A stretch of DNA of 13,300 nucleotides from JBEKLJ01 sp050010255. GTDB taxonomy: Bacteria; Acidobacteriota; Terriglobia; Bryobacterales; Bryobacteraceae. A program made the position numbers and the translations under genes. This document shows positions 13,085 to 13,300 of the stretch, in pieces; the first letter of the stretch is position 1; each line of letters opens with the position of its first letter. The stretch lies in NCBI GenBank assembly GCA_050010255.1, contig JBEKLJ010000090.1, positions 1 to 13,300 on the forward strand. Reading direction: 5' to 3'. The notes under the pieces are model-generated. The model had not been told where the DNA came from. It ran no database searches and saw only the letters and a list, made by a program, of their open reading frames with translations.

Positions 13085-13300
13085 TCATCCCACCTCCAGT
13101 CCCAGGACCCTCCAGAATACCGGTTCATGCATGATTCGAATCCCGTACTGACGAGCCTTCTTCGCCTTGCCGGATTGCGTCAGTGGATCGGCAACCACGA
13201 GAAGGTCCAACTTCTTCGTCACAGATTCCGCGACAATCATGCCACGACGTGCAGCAAGCCCGGCGGCCATTTCTCGGGTAATCGCCTCACCCTTCAACCG
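13085..13300 (-). CDS. C-terminal BRCT domain of a protein truncated by the window edge
   Basis: The minus-strand frame enters from the right edge and ends at TGA (13087-13085), leaving 71 residues. They match the second part of a BRCT domain: TREMAAGLAARRGMIVAESV (helix and strand), then TKKLDLLVVADPLTQSGKAK (the strand before the conserved small-residue turn), KARQYGIRIM and a closing aromatic helix EPVFWRVLG. BRCT domains bind phosphopeptides or DNA ends and occur in NAD-dependent DNA ligases and in DnaQ-like exonuclease-BRCT proteins. The SGKAKKAR..GIRI form with a terminal FWR recalls the exonuclease-linked type, but the catalytic part is outside the window. A TTG at 13297 is internal to the domain and should not be taken as the start. 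Confidence 0.85.
   Translation of the reverse strand, partial: RLKGEAITREMAAGLAARRGMIVAESVTKKLDLLVVADPLTQSGKAKKARQYGIRIMHEPVFWRVLGLEVG

Overview
The window looks chromosomal, from a GC-rich Gram-negative bacterium. Hand-counted lines give about 68% GC in the core genes and about 57-58% GC in the last 1.5 kb. LPS-export genes (lptB and an LptC/OstA-type protein), a TonB-type protein and mreB indicate a rod-shaped diderm. The gene style (giant LptC/OstA protein next to lptB, short KdpD, free-standing Usp-like protein in the kdp cluster) suggests Acidobacteriota. That placement is an inference from memory of the group, not a result of a search.

Layout. (1) 1-4832, minus strand: a high-affinity potassium uptake locus transcribed as kdpD, kdpE, a putative KdpE-controlled promoter, a Usp-like gene, a 27-residue membrane microprotein, kdpF, kdpA, and the first 44 codons of kdpB running off the left edge. 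KdpD is a short form that begins directly at the membrane domain, without the usual N-terminal KdpD and Usp domains. (2) 4996-7933, minus strand: a two-gene LPS export unit, a 763-residue LptC/OstA-type protein followed one base later by lptB. LptB appears to lack about 30 residues between the Q-loop and the ABC signature. (3) 8030-11300, plus strand and divergent from the LPS genes: a Gfo/Idh/MocA oxidoreductase resembling GnnA-type lipid A precursor enzymes, a proline-rich TonB-type protein, and mreB. (4) 11301-13300: a lower-GC accessory stretch in which the expected mreC/mreD do not follow mreB. It holds a 98-base inverted-repeat element, an unrecognised 165-residue protein, a 455-base stretch without a convincing gene, and at the right edge a two-gene unit (the C-terminal BRCT domain of a truncated protein, then an unrecognised 123-residue protein).

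How it fits together: the kdp cluster encodes sensing and uptake of K+ under limitation; the lpt genes and possibly the oxidoreductase serve outer-membrane lipid A/LPS biogenesis; TonB and MreB serve envelope energy transduction and cell shape. Most of the window is ordinary housekeeping. The unusual points are the LptB internal deletion, the domain-stripped KdpD with a separate Usp-like gene, the tandem 27-residue microproteins, the candidate KdpE operator, the inverted-repeat element and the unknown genes at the right end. I see no clear evidence of a wholly new multi-gene system.
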